Positions 12,291 to 25,244 of a DNA stretch of 64,000 nucleotides are shown in pieces. The notes beneath the pieces are model-generated. The model ran no database searches and had not been told where the DNA came from. It was given only the letters and a program-made list of their open reading frames with translations. Made by a program: the position numbers and the translations under genes. The stretch is from Magicicada septendecula (lineage: Eukaryota > Arthropoda > Insecta > Hemiptera > Cicadidae), in assembly GCA_034769895.1 (NCBI GenBank), contig CM068370.1, forward strand, positions 44,132,844 to 44,196,843. Reading direction: 5' to 3'. Numbering within the stretch: position 1 is the stretch's first letter; each line of letters starts with the position of its first letter.

Positions 12291-12653
12291 CATAAACTTT
12301 GACCTATGTATTTTCACTGAAAACTATGTACAGTCAGAGAAGGCGAAAGTAAAAAGTACTTTAGTTTGAACATCTTGTTTCTAAATATTGGCGATCACAA
12401 GGAGAGAATGACTATATTTTATACGAGCATTTAAAAATAATTCTGTTCTATGGTATCTGTAAAAGACTGGATATATATGATTTGAAACAGAAAAGAGGCA
12501 CAGATATACAAATAAATATATACAAGTAGATAGACATAAAATTAAGTACAGAATGAGGAAGGGATAAGTGAGAGACAACGACAGACAGACAGACAGCATG
12601 GTAAACAGGTTGATAGGTAGACAGACAGACAAAAAGGAAAAGGATGGAAGAAT

Positions 12654-12787
<134 letters not shown>

Positions 12788-12917
12788 CTGCAAAAATACA
12801 TAGAGAGAGAAAGATTTAAGTTTTGTGTTTTTGTATCTTAAAAAATTAAGATAATAATAAAATAATAATGATAATAAGCAATTACATTGCTCCGTTTTTG
12901 TCGCCAAACTAGTTCAG

Positions 12918-13505
12918 GAAATGCGGGGTTGGATACCTAAGTAAGGGGGTCGGGGGATCTTGGAGAGGTAGCACCTTTGTATCGGGTTGACTGAGCACTG
13001 GTCCTCACAAGTCTCAGGGTTGGAGGAAGTGATGGCGCCCCAATGAAGCCCCTAGATACTACCCAACCAAGACCTTACTGCGTGGTGAAGAACCACATCC
13101 AGCTCGAGGTGACCCTGTTTTCGCAGAACAGTACGGGTCTAGACTGGGAAGTCGAGTAACATCCCTGGTGGATGACAGCAACACCCACCAGTATTGGCAT
13201 GGGGCCGAAGACGGTAGTAGTCAGTTGGGTCCATACCTGAACATCACCTGGCGGAACTGAAGGGCAGTGGTACGGCAGGTGAACTGCGAGGGTGGACAGG
13301 ACTCTATAGCCGAGGTGAAGGCAGCCTGTCTAGGGGAAGGACATTCCAAAATCAAAATACCTGGTCCTCCAGGACCAGGGGGTTGGGCATGAGGCTGACG
13401 ACCTCAAACTGTGAAAAAGCTGTTGTTGTGAATGCTCAAGGAGCAGGACAAGACCCACCAACCGTTGTTGGGCCGCGGCTGGTGATGATGATGATGATGA
13501 TAAAT
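12918..13505 (+). mobile_element. GC-rich non-LTR element untranslated fragment
   Basis: This block is clearly richer in G and C than its surroundings and ends in a run of GAT triplets (13483-13501), a common LINE/SINE tail. Its wording (CCCAACCAAGACC, GGTGAAGAACC, GGTGGATGACAGCAACACCC) resembles the 5' untranslated part of arthropod non-LTR elements. A related-looking GC-rich block is at 42535-42905. No open coding frame is present. Class assignment is inference from composition and tail. Confidence 0.4.
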
Positions 13506-13787
13506 AAAGTGTGACCAGCACTCGCTCGTTCAAAACCTAGAGTCTTACCCCAGTTACTCATTTTGCGGGATACGTTGACTCGTGGCTGAAAAACACGCGT
13601 TGATATTACCGGTGCAACTGGGAATTGCATATGGGACCTGAAAGTTGATAGCAAAGCGACACAGTGTTGTCGAACTAAGCCCTACTTATTAAACAATTAG
13701 CTTTTCTCTTTTCATTTGTATTTGTAACAAATTACGTATACAAGTTTTAAGAGAGTAAGAGACACAGATGGACAGACGGATATGTGG

Positions 13788-13856
13788 GTAGATAGATAGA
13801 TAGTTAGATAGACAGACAGATAGATAGATAGATAGATAGATAGATGGATAGATAAA
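13788..13856. repeat. (GATA)n/(GACA)n microsatellite
   Basis: Imperfect GATA units mixed with GACA. No gene is supported in the flanks 13510-13787 and 13860-14470. Confidence 0.9.
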
Positions 13857-14476
13857 GAAGGAAAGGGATAAAAATAGTTTTTACGTTTTTGTGTTTGTGT
13901 TGAACGGTAATTAATTTCAGTCATGTACTTTTTTGGATTTTTTTTTCAACAAAATAATAAAGATATGATAGTATTTATAGAACGAGATGGAAGCGTCCGG
14001 TAGGCAATGGGAGTGTCCAATACACGTAACTTGGACAGTTTGGTTGGATTTAGTAATTTTTAACATCGTAGCAAAATATATTCTGTGTCTGTGCATAGTA
14101 CTAAATGAATAAAATGTAAACAAAACTATTCAAAAAAATTGAATCTTATTGCTATATCTTTTTCTAAAAAAGAGTTAGACTCACTCTGTTAAAATTAACT
14201 AAACGTCGCTTATTTTCTTTATGCAGTTGTAATATTATTGTAACTACTAAACTTTCTACAATGTGGAAAGAAAATTTTACAGAATTGTTAGGAATCTTTA
14301 CAGAGACTGATAACAAAATTAAACAACCAAATATTACAGATTGAACAAACTTGTTTCTCTTCTGTCTTGTTTCTTAACTCGCTTTACCTTATAACAACAC
14401 TGAACTACTAGACTGTTGAATGTACATCAGGTTGCTATAACAGTTCATCTAATTAGTTTTTTCGGCGAAACCTTAA

Positions 14477-15134
14477 GGTGGTTATATATGGGGAATGTAG
14501 AGGCGGCCAGTAGAGGATACCAGTGCTGGCGGCCAGCAACTTTCCCTCTACTTACCTTCTCTGTAGGGGTATTTTCCTCTTCACAAACTCAAACATGTTT
14601 GATTTTACTGGTTCGAAAGACGACCAGTAGTGGTCACGTGACCGGTCATGTGACCTACTGGCCGCCAGAACTTTCCATCACAACAAGCACTGGCCGCCAG
14701 TAGAGCCGGGTGAGATTTGCTTTGCATTAGTCTGTTGATTGTCGCTGTTGTGGTAGTTGTTCAAGATGAGTGCTAGCGTTAACAGTGATAACATGAATGC
14801 AATAAAAGAAAAAAATAAATCTATAAAGGGGAGTTTTGATGATTTAACAATATTTTTGCAAGATACTCAAAACTTTGAATTACTATGGAATGTCCACCGT
14901 GACAATCAAACCCCTTATCAAACTCTTTATTAAAATCTGGCATGGTTAAAACCTGATGGAACTAAAAAAAAAATATGAACACAGATGTTGTTACGGCCAG
15001 TCATATAGACCTACTGACGGCCAGAGATGACGCGAAAGTGGAGGTCAGTACTAGCCTTGTGTATTAGAAATTTTACCGGCCAGTGACCACATGGCCAGTA
15101 CTGGCCGCCTCTACTTTCCCCGTCTGTAAGCACC
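14477..15134. mobile_element. Small DNA transposon with imperfect terminal inverted repeats
   Basis: The left end GGTGGTTATATATGGGGAAT and the right end (reverse complement GGTGCTTACAGACGGGGAAA) agree over about 35 bp, continuing into the shared GTAGAGGCGGCCAGTA. The left flank is TTAA and the right flank TTCA, compatible with a decayed TTAA target duplication. Inside, the palindrome-like word CTGGCCGCCAG and variants recur at both ends as subterminal repeats. A 55-codon frame at 14766-14933 (start MSASVNSDNM, containing NFELLWNVHRDNQ) weakly resembles a MADF-type DNA-binding domain, as found in some transposons. The element is non-autonomous. The superfamily is not settled: a TTAA target suggests piggyBac- or Kolobok-like. 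Confidence 0.6.
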
Positions 15135-15249
15135 TTCACTGAAGTAATTTGGTAAATATGACCACTTTTTTGTTCGTTGAACACAGTGTTGGCAAATAAA
15201 ATTTCATAATAGTTGCATAATAGTTTATATTTTGTATGCTTCTAGTTCA

Positions 15250-18010
15250 AATATACATAAATCGGTTCATAACTTTATCCTACGTCTTCCGATCCCTAGT
15301 CTCCATTGGTCTCGATCTAACCAAGATTCTTCTTCCAATTCCCGGTCTCTCATTGGCCGATTGATGCCTTCTCTCCAACTCAACCTAGGTCTTCCTCTTC
15401 GCCTACTACCATATGGTGTCCGTCTCAAAATTTGCTTGGGGAGTCGATTATCCGGCATTCTTTGCACATGCCCAAACCGTCCTAGCTGTTTTGTTTTTGT
15501 CGTCGACAATAGAGCACTGAACCCCCATTATCCCCCGGATTGTGACGTTTATTACTTTTTCCAGTTTTGACCTCCCTGCCGCTCTTTGCCAATAATCCAT
15601 TTCAGTAGCTTCCAACAACTTTTCTGTTCTTTGTGTTATTGGCCATATTTCACACCCGAATGACGTAATTGGTTTCACAATTGTATTGTATATACGATGT
15701 TTATTTTGTTTTGATATTTGCTGGTCCCACAGTATGTTGTTCAGCAATGCTATCGATTTTCTTCCCAAGTTATTTCTTTCTCTTATCGCTTTATCTAGAC
15801 TACCATCTTGTGTAACTGTTGTTCCTAGATATTTATAGCTACTGCAAGTTATTATTTCTTGTTCGTCTTTTAAAGTTAAATTCTTCTGATCCCCACCAAT
15901 GCACATATACTCCGTTTTCTTTGTGTTTACTTCAAGGCCCCATAGCTTATATTCCTCTATAAGTTTTCGTGTCATGTATTCCATGTCGCGATAGTCCTGC
16001 GCTACCACGACTTGGTCGTCAGCGAAACACAGTGTGTACTGTGTTGTCAATTAGAGGTATCCCCATTTTGTGGCATTTCTTTTTCCAGGTTTTGAGGGCT
16101 TGTTCCAAGTACGAGTATATTTTAAAAAGCGTCGGTGAGAGACAACATCCCTGCTTCAGGCCCTTACTAACATTAAATCCTTTTGAAACTTTACTTCAAA
16201 TTTTTACGTACGCTTTCAATCCGTTATATAAAGTCTTAACCGCTTCTATTTGGAGGCGATGTTTGCTCGTTGAAGTGCCAGCCAAAGTTTGGTGTGCGGA
16301 ATACTACCATACGCTTTCTTAAAGTCAACATATAGGCAGTGCACTTCTTGGTTTACAGCAGTTTTCTTTTCTATGATTTGCGTCAAGCAAAATAAGTGAT
16401 CTATAGTTGATCTCCCCGCCCGAAAACCAGCTTGTTCCTCTGCTTCCATGTCCGAGTATTGATGTTCAATTTTTCCTTCAGAAGTTTTCCATACACTCTA
16501 CTGATTGAACTCGTCACCGCAATTCCACGGTAATTGTCGCATTCATTTGTTTTACCTTTTTTTGTGAATGGTTGATACAAAAGATGTTTTCCATTCTTGC
16601 GATATTTGTTTATAATTTATGCATCTATGGAATAGTTTCGTGAGATGTTCATATAATTTTGTTGTGTCATATTTGAGCAGTTCCGCTGGGATTTTACCAG
16701 GTCCAGGGGCTTTACCATTTTTCAGATGTCGACTATTTCCTTTATCTCTTCTGTGGTTAACCTTACAGGTGAGGAAGTTGTTCTAATGTTGTCGAATTCA
16801 TAATCGGTGTTATTTTGAAATTCTGGTCTGCTTTCTCTTAGGAGGCTACTAAAATATTCTTCCCATTTCTGTAGAGATATTGGCGATATTAAATCTTTCT
16901 TTTTTCCCGTCTTATCGACTTTAGGAATTTCCAACTTTCAGTGCATTGCCTGCCTCCATATAAGTATTCAGTCGGGCGCAATTCTTATCCCATGTTTCAT
17001 TTTTCCTTTGCGTTATCATTCTTCGCACCGCTGCTTGTGCCTCCTTGTATGTTATTTTGTCCTCAACTGTTTTAGTTGTTAGAAATTTTTCATATTTCTC
17101 TTTCTTGTTTTTGATTAGTAATTCTACTTCTTTATTCCACCAGTAAGGCGTTGTCTTTCTTTCTTTTTCATAACATCCCAATGCTTTCTTTGCGGCTTCG
17201 TGTATGCAACTTTGAATGTGTATAATGTTCTTCAACACTACTAAATTGCTTGTTTTCCAGTTTTCCGTCCAACCGAGTTCTATATAACGTCCTAACGCTG
17301 TCATGGTCTAGGCTATTTAAGTTATATCTTACTTCTTTTTCCGACCCTTGCTGGTTTTCTGTTTTTGTATGTTCTTTGTGACTTTCGTTTCTTCTCGGAA
17401 ATGCAATTCTCGTTTTGAGAAGGTAGTGATCCGAACCATATGTTGCCCCCCTATAGACCCGTACATCTTGAACTTTCATTTTTGTTTTTTGTTTTATTAT
17501 AGCATAATCAATGAACGATTTCAGTTGCCTAAAGTTTTGGGTCCAGGTGTACATATGAATTTCTTTGTGTGGATAAAATCCATTTAATATTCGCAGTTCA
17601 TTTTGCTCACAAACTTCTATTACTTTCTTGCCATTTTCATTTAGAATGTTTTCGCCGTGCTTCCCTACAACTTTACTCTGCTCTTGTTTGCCGACTCTAC
17701 TGTTTAGATCACCAAGTAATATGATTTCTCTAGAGCTGCCGATTGTGGATATTACCTGGTGCAGTTGTTCAAAAAAGCGATCTTTGAGCTCTATTAGCGC
17801 GTCTTCTGTTACTGCGTAAATACCAAGAATGGTTATTCGATATCCGTAGATGGTTAAGTTCATTTTTATAATTCTCTCGTTTACTGCTTCCCAGTTAGTT
17901 ATGAATCTGCTTAGGTTTTTGCGTATAAGAATAGAGACGCCCTGTTGCGCTCTCTTTTCTTTTGCTACCCCAATATAAAAACGAAGTACAGGTTCATCTA
18001 CTTCGTATAA
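15250..18010 (-). pseudogene. LINE retrotransposon, 5'-truncated and frameshifted
   Basis: Reading right to left: an AP-type endonuclease (about 18000-17170) with GVSILIRKN, the GDLNSRVG metal-binding motif and the C-terminal SDHYLL motif; a linker (17304-16722); reverse transcriptase motifs, including LYVDFKKAYGSI (near 16340), AGFRAGRSTIDHL (near 16430) and FADDQVVVAQ (near 16010); then a C-terminal tail with GRFGHVQRM and RRRGRPRLSW ending near 15267. At least five frameshifts or stops separate these frames. The 5' start of the endonuclease is missing. This is the longest LINE copy in the window. Confidence 0.9.
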
Positions 18011-18059
18011 ATTTCGTTTTGGGTTAGAATCGTCCGGTCTTCACTTACTACATAGTACT

Positions 18060-20465
18060 TTGAAAACGACAATACTAAAATTGTTTACAAAAAATATGGA
18101 ACACATAAGTTGTAAAAGAAGGGGATCAAGTTGGATGGGTGAGAAATGAATATAGGCTTTTTTGTTTAATTTGCTGCTTGCAGTATTCTTAATAAAAACT
18201 TGGAAAAACTTAAGTTAATTTTTATTAAAAAGATGTATTTTAATCAACTTTTCCGTAAAAAGGTAATACTTATAAGTTATTAACAGAAATTTTACTGGAA
18301 TGTTTGTGATTAATAGAACTGCACAAGCTTGGTGAAACACTGTGGAGAAAATGTGTGTTGTGTGTGCGTTCGGGCGTGTTCACCCGTGTGTGAGTGCGAC
18401 AGAGAGGGGATGAGAGAGTGAGTGAGTTTGTGTATAATTCATCGCCCCGGGACACTTTACCCCAATCAATAATTGACAGACACGTTTCTGGTTCCAGTAA
18501 TTAGTGATACATTCTCTAAAATTCCCACAAACAACAATCAGTTCTCGGAATTTAAAAACTGCAAATCGGAAATCATCGGTGCCTTTAATTTTTCAGCGTT
18601 TACTTATTCACCATGATCATCAGCTGCACGGATTATAAAAAACTTAGTTTATTCGGTCACAAATTGACAAGTATTATAATTCGTTTAGAAATAACATATA
18701 GGAAAAATATAGAATATATAATTCACAATGGGAAAAATAGGGGAGAATAGGAATTGAGGATATGGGTTCTTCGCTAGTATGTACTGCGGGACTCGAAAAT
18801 TTAGTCGTTCAAAAATGAAAGTTACAGGATTAAAATTTTTAAATTCTAATAAGGTATCAAACGTTACTTTCCATCATTTTACAAATTTTAATTTTTTTTG
18901 CCATAAACATATCCGTAAAAAGTTTAAACGCAATGAATTTTAAGTTTCAACAATTTATCAAGCTCGTTGTATTTCCATTTCTATTTTATGCAAATGGGTC
19001 GTTTTTACTTCTATTTGTAGCTTCGTATATTAAGTGTGACAACGAAGACTTAATTTGTGTCTATACTCTGTATGTTTATAAAATAAATAAAATTTTATGT
19101 AAAGTTTGGTTAAGATTATTTGAATTACGACATCAAAAAGTTGGTCTGCACAAAACTTTATTCTTGTTAGAGACAGGTAACTAGAGTAAGCATCAAATTA
19201 TCAGCATAGGTTAAATTTAATTTTTATTTCATTTATATTCCCAAATCCCTATACTAATAAGTTTTGAAAATATAAGTGTTTATATTGAGTTGTAAGTATA
19301 ACAAGACTGCACACGACTTAACGTTTCTACTCACCGTAACGACTACAGTTCACCTAAGTTACCTTTTAATCAATATTGTTGTCGTTTACTTGTGTACTTT
19401 ATTATTTATAACAAAAATGAGTTAAGCTAAGTTATAAGCGTACACTTGAGGACTATGTATGGACATAGTATAGGAGCTCTGTATCTTGTAATGGAGCACT
19501 GAAATTGCATCTGTATATTACTTATTACTTTCATGTTTCGTAAGGAAATAATTTCTGTGTATGGTATGGTTATCGCGAAAAAATCGTGTTCTAGATAAGG
19601 GCGGATTCTGATTGTGCTACCCTCAAAACATGAAGAAAATTTATTTTTCGAAAAGTGTGTGTGTGTGTGTCTATGTGTGTGTCTGTGTAGAACTTTTTAT
19701 ATGGCGAGCGATAACTGCTGCAAATTCAAACAGAAGCAAATGTTTTTTATTTGATGTGCCCGAGTTGTAGAGGACTAAAAGCCTATTCATTTTGGTTAAG
19801 ATCGGTTAAGGGGAAGGGGTAAGTTAACCTGCAACGTCTTACGTCTTAACAAGAGTAATGTACTTAATTTTGATAAATAATGTATCCTGAAAAGAAGGTC
19901 ATAATATTTCACTTTAGAAAGGTAGATAAAACATCTGTAAATGAAAAGGGTAGTTGAAGAGAGAGGGATAATTTTCTGTATTGATGTTATAAATTTATTC
20001 GACCGAAAACTTAAAAGTTTCAATAAAATAATAACAATTGATATCGTTCCATGCTTTGTTACCACGTATACGTAAACAAAATAATTTTTCGTTTTCATAA
20101 ATTCACAGATAACAAACGCTGGGCGATATTTGCTTTCTTTCGTTTATACAAAAGATAATTTGATCAAATTAATTCTTTATTTTTAGAGTATTAACAACTA
20201 GGTACAATTCGTATTTTATTATCTTTCTCACCGTTTTTATCAAAAGCATGCTGATATATTTGCTTTTGTTCTGAGTGTAGGCCTAAATATTAAAAACAAT
20301 TTTATAATTAATTAGAACATGGAAGTCGTGTATGGTTCACCATACGGATTTTTCTCATCGTATTAGGTTACTGACTAACAATTGCTACACGTTCATAACA
20401 GTTATGTTTTATGAAGAAAGTTGTGTTAGTGGTTAAAATCACAAACAAATTGTGATTGTTGCACA
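18060..20465. other. AT-rich intergenic stretch
   Basis: No gene supported. A short interrupted (TG)n lies near 19657-19688. Confidence 0.4.
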
Positions 20466-20677
20466 CCACTATATAAAAATTATTCCGATTAGCGCTTTCA
20501 AGCTTCACAGCTCATCTTCAGATCAGAAATGAACAAACAGACATGAAAACAAACCCTTCACCCCCACCCTGCTCACACACAACAAGCTATAATTCAAATG
20601 TCGCTTCCCAAGCTGTGAGCCCTGTCACCTCCACTGGACAGTTACATATTTTTCTAGCAAATTCCTTGTGTTTAAGT

Positions 20678-20758
<81 letters not shown>

Positions 20759-20790
20759 ATTCCTTTTAAACCTAACCGTCTTTCTCATTC
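20465..20790 (-). mobile_element. Penelope-like element 3' tail with (TG)n and hammerhead-like motif
   Basis: Downstream (minus strand) of the GIY-YIG gene at 20900. It holds a 79-bp (TG)n tract (20679-20757), then sequence shared with the two tails at 23.75-24.0 and 24.1-24.4 kb. The motif at 20482-20529 reads on the minus strand CTGAAGATGAG, a small AGC/GCT stem, GAAA, GCGC and a CTA triplet. Helix I (ATTCCGAT side against its partner at 20521-20528) pairs over about 7 bp with one G-T pair. The core has an insertion relative to a canonical hammerhead. Confidence 0.6.
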
Positions 20791-20899
20791 ACACTTGTAG
20801 GCCAGTCACACACCCTTATTTTAAAACATCCAATTAGTCCTATGCAATTTAATTCTTAATCTTATCTGTCTGTCCTCTATCATTTAGTTCTTAATTATG

Positions 20900-21518
20900 T
20901 TAAAATATTTCTTCATTATCAAATTTAATTTTAGTATTAATTAAATTATCTAACCCTTTTTCTCTTTCTTTCAATATTTCTAACTCCTCCCTAAGCTTCC
21001 TTTCAACTGTGTTATTTACTAATTTTACAATTTCGTAGTCTTCCAAAGGATTAACAAACTTATGGTTGTCTTCTATGAAATGTCTTGCACATAACGAATT
21101 CGTTGTTCTATTACCTTCTCCACGTTTGTGGTTAGACAACCTGCATACGAATTTTCGTCCTGTCTCACCTAGGTACACTTTGTTGGAGTCTTTACATTTT
21201 AATTTATAAATTCCGCTTTTCTGTAATACTGGGATTTTTTTAATATTTTTATTCCTTATCTTATCAAATACCGTTTCACATTTTTTAATAGCTATATCTA
21301 CTCCGTATTTATTAAAACATTTTATAATTTTTCTAGTATGTGAACCGACCAGTTTTGACAGACGAGGAATCAAATTTAGTTGCCTTGATTTTAGAAGTGT
21401 CAACAAACCTATGACGTTCTGGAAAAATTAGACAGCGTACGCCGTACAAAATATTGCGCAAAATATAGGAATACTTACACTTTGGGTTAACATGTTGGGT
21501 ATCATTTTTATTAATCAA
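20900..21518 (-). pseudogene. Penelope-like retroelement, GIY-YIG endonuclease end
   Basis: A 168-codon frame contains GIYKLKCKDSNKVYLGETGR, the GIY...Y(I/L)G signature followed by the GR arginine of GIY-YIG nucleases, then HKRGEGNR and CARHFIEDNHKF, the standard end of a Penelope-like polyprotein. The reverse transcriptase half is missing; weakly related sequence continues in another frame to 21518. In the family the endonuclease nicks the target for target-primed reverse transcription. The catalytic Tyr, Arg and Glu region is present, but the protein is truncated. Confidence 0.85.
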
Positions 21519-22495
21519 GAGATTATAAAAGATTAGAGATGTGTAGATGCAGATTATTCACTTATAGGAAATATTCATGTAGTTTAAAAATTTTAGTAGG
21601 TGCTTCCTCTTTGGTTACGTTTTCTTAAATATTTTGTTTTCACACACATACATAAGACAAAAAAACACAAAACGATTTCTACCATACTACACATGGAAAA
21701 CTACACTACAACGATTATGGTTAGGAGATAATAACATTAGTTGATTGGTTACACGTCACTACTCTGTCGGTTCTTATGGTCACCAAGGTAACACAGTTTT
21801 TAGATAGTTTTTTCTTTTTCTTCTTAAAATGTGAATATCTGTGTGACACTTCTTATTTTTGTTAATATCTATATGTAGTTACGATTGTGTATCCCTTGTC
21901 AGTCCTAACATTTGATAATTGTGATACGGGGTAATGCAGTTTTCCTTGTGTAATTAATTTTACAGAAATAACATGTATACGTAATCAGATCGTATTAAAT
22001 CTTTTCTTTTCTTTGTTAAAATTAATAGGTTTTCCATATAAAAAAAACATATGAAAGAAGAAGTATGTTGATTGACAAAAACTTTAATTATATTATTGGC
22101 GATATTCACTCTTAGGTATCTGTTAATGTCAATAGCCATAAGTAATACTTGCCAGCCAGCCTAGCACTCAGGCGTGTCTAGATTACTTTCTCTTTTTATG
22201 TGTGCCGCATCAGGTCCACCTAACGTTGACTGTCCGTCTGGATTATTCGTTCGTCTTTATTTCCTTCAACGCTAAACAATTTTTCAACATCCTGGATACC
22301 CGTCCAGTCTTGAGTGTTATTCACCAGGTTGCCTGCTTTCTTACAACTTGTCATCGGCCTTCGCCCAATTTTTCCTTATAAGATTAACTTGAGTGATTCA
22401 TTCTGGTTGACTCTGAGCATGATTTCGGTTTCCTCTCGCATATCTATTGTCCTAGGTATGTTAGCGTACTACATTTAACCGTTGTTATAAGTTAT
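21519..22495. other. AT-rich intergenic stretch
   Basis: No gene or recognisable repeat. Confidence 0.4.
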
Positions 22496-22499
22496 CGTC

Positions 22500-23480
22500 T
22501 AACCTTTGTCCTTCTTTAAGCTTCGTCGTGAATTTCCGTTGAATGTCAACCATTCTTCTGTAAAGCCACATTTTAAATTCTTCTATTCTACTCGTGTTTG
22601 CTATTTTTAAATTTCAAACTTCAAACCCATTCTGCAGCACTGAAGAAATGTAGCATCCTTTGTCGCAGCTTAAAATTCAGACTATTATTACAAAACAAAA
22701 AATGTTTGTCCAAAGTAACGTTGTCACTGCTGATTCCAGTAATTGCTGATTGCTGATCTCCAGTAGGCTGGAGATGTAGGAACACAGATATTTAAATGAA
22801 TTACCACTTCCTACCTGATGCCCACTAATACTTAGAGTAGCTACTGCGTAATGAACGCAACGAAACATCAATTTTTATTTCTTGATGATTAACTATCAAT
22901 CCCCGAATTTAGTTCCTGCTTGTTTTACGCTGTTCAATAAATGCTGAAGGCTGAAAGTCATCTATATTATCTGTCAAGATAACTGTGTCATAGTTGAATA
23001 TGTATTGATAATGTCTTCATTCGCCTTTATAATAAATTGTGGTTTATTAAGGTCTTCCTTTAACAATCTCTCGGAATAAAGACTAAATAACAATGGTGAA
23101 AAAATATAGCACTCTCTCACACAACGTTAAATAAACTTTCTAGACTTGTTTATGATCAAATCTTACTTTTGCTGTTTGCTACCAATATAAATTCTTCATA
23201 ATCCAAATGTCTCTTGTATCTATATTTATGGGTTCCAGTATTTCTATTAGTTCTGTCTGTTTTAGTTTGTCAAATCATTCTTGTAGTGTATGAAATGTAC
23301 AAAAACAACCTTTCATTAACTGAAGTATTTCTGAAGTAATATGTTTAGTACAAGAAGTAAAAATCTCGTTATCCCTGATTGTTTCAGAAACCAAATTGTC
23401 TATTGTGGAGATTTTCTTCACATGTTCTTTTGATCCTGTCATAAATGTGGCGTATGAAACTCATAAGGCGATAATTACTG
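22500..23480 (-). pseudogene. Heavily decayed LINE reverse transcriptase
   Basis: Read on the minus strand through several frames, pieces of a LINE can be followed: the end of the catalytic core with a Leu-rich SERLLKE-like segment near 23070, a stretch equivalent to the post-YADD helix near 22950, SISGHQVGSGNSFKYL (22850-22770) and a C-terminal WLYRRMVDIQRK-like segment near 22560. Every piece is broken by stops. The order matches a LINE thumb and C-terminus. Confidence 0.55.
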
Positions 23481-23744
23481 TGATGTCCACTTTACTTTAC
23501 AAAGACAAATTATTAAAAAAGTAACAAATTGAGAATTAATTTAAAACTCTATAACACATGAACGTGATGTTATTCCAGTTGGCAGGCCAAGGCGAATACT
23601 GAAGATTGACTACCGCGGTGGTAACCAAAACGTCTGTCTATACACCACACCACCGTCTCCCGGAAACCAAAACAAAGCTCTAGCCGTGAGAAACGTACAA
23701 TAACTTAAGCCTGTGTAACTATCTTAAGTTCCACAAATCGAATT

Positions 23745-24005
23745 ATAACTGTTGCACACCACTATAGAAAAATAATTAAGATTAGCTCTTTTAAGCTTCA
23801 CAGCTCATCGTCAGATCCGAAATAACAATATAGGACAAACAACTTCTTCGTACCCCCACATGCCCTACCACCCGTACACATTTCCGTAAACAAGCTATAA
23901 GTTAAATGTCCTTTCTGGCTATCGAGTTTAGTCACCCATGTCTGTACTGTTACATATCCTTCCAGTACATTCTGTGTGTGTGTGTGTGTGTGTGCGTGTG
24001 TGTAC
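23745..24005 (-). mobile_element. Penelope-like 3' tail, inverted copy 1
   Basis: The minus-oriented tail carries the decayed hammerhead-like motif at 23774-23821 (CTGACGATGAG, then a core G changed so that GAAA reads AAAA) and a short (TG)n at 23973-24003. It is related to the tail at 20465-20790 and is the inverted partner of 24085-24400. Confidence 0.6.
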
Positions 24006-24084
24006 ATTCTTTTTAATGCCTAACGTTGTAAAACCTTTCTCATTCACACTTTTAACTGCAACTGTTAGGTATTGAAAATAATGT

Positions 24085-24097
24085 ACACACACGCGCA

Positions 24098-24133
<36 letters not shown>

Positions 24134-24400
24134 ACACACATACACACAGAATGTACCAGAAAGATATGTAACAGTACAGACATGGGTGACTGAATTTGCT
24201 AGTTAATAATAACCAAAAAGGTCATTTAGCTTCTAGCATGTTTACGAAAATGTGTACGGGCGGTAGGGAAAGTAGGAGTATGAAGAAGTTGTTTAGTCCT
24301 ATTATTGTCATTTCCGATCTGACGATGAGTTGTAAAGCTTGAAAGCGCTGATCGGAATAATTTATCTACAATTGTGTGTAACAGTGATAATTCTCTTTGT
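24085..24400 (+). mobile_element. Penelope-like 3' tail, inverted copy 2
   Basis: The plus-oriented tail starts in (AC)n (24085-24133) and ends with a hammerhead-like motif at 24311-24360: CTGACGATGAG, GAAAGCGC, with helix I TTCCGAT against ATCGGAA over 7 bp. Together with 23745-24005 it forms a palindromic pair around about 24060. The (AC)n here is also read as spurious protein frames. Confidence 0.6.
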
Positions 24401-24404
24401 GTAT

Positions 24405-24835
24405 ATAACCACTAACACAAATTTCTTAATTATATATCTCCAGTGTCATATAACTCCACTTCACTGAAAATCGCTATCTATTGACCACACGTATCTACAC
24501 TATGTTTTGTGTTACGATAACAGTAATCACAATGTAAGTCTTTTGGAACAAAGTGCTGTGTTGACTTTACTCAGTGTATGTGTTTATTATCTCACATAGT
24601 ACAGTGCATTAGACTGATTAATTCCGTGGGACGGATATAAAGGATGGCGTGCATTAGGAGATTAGTCTTCTTACTTTCACGAGCGATAACAGCTTCCATT
24701 GAACCCTAGAGCATTAGGTGAATAGTTATAGTTAACCACACATTTATGACGTCAATAGATTCACGTCTGAGCTTTCTATTCAGGCTCCTTTATTTCCATC
24801 TTGAATTTCTGATGTGCAATTAATAAAACGTTCAG
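24405..24835. other. Intergenic stretch without recognisable content
   Basis: No gene supported. Confidence 0.4.
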
Positions 24836-24837
24836 TC

Positions 24838-25240
24838 TTCTCACGTCTTCATCTACATCGTCTACCCACCTTCTTCTTGGCCACCCTCTTGCTCTTCTTC
24901 CTCCTGGTTCTCCAATTAATACTTTTAGCTGCCCTTTCCTCTGTCATTCTTTGTACGTGACCTACTCGTCTACCTTGTTTTATTACTGTGAAGCTGTCCG
25001 GTTCCTTCCTTGTGTGGATCGTACAATTCGGCATTTGCCCTCGTACGCTATATTCCGGCATCTAGAACACCTCCATATCCATACACCCTCCCCACAATCT
25101 TTCTTTTCCATCTTCTGATAGTATCTTCTTGGGCTGAGGTCATGTTCCAGGCTTCTAAAGCATAGAATACTAACGGCCGCAATACGGTTTTGTAAATCTG
25201 AACCTTGGAGGTTCTAGAAATGTTTCTGGATTTAAGGATT
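24838..25240 (-). pseudogene. LINE C-terminal fragment
   Basis: Minus-strand pieces read as a LINE tail: a LYALEAWNM-like segment near 25150, then ARRVGHVQRMTEERAAK and a basic segment followed by WVDDVDEDVRRL near 24860. It is interrupted by stops. Confidence 0.65.
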
Positions 25241-25244
25241 GGCA

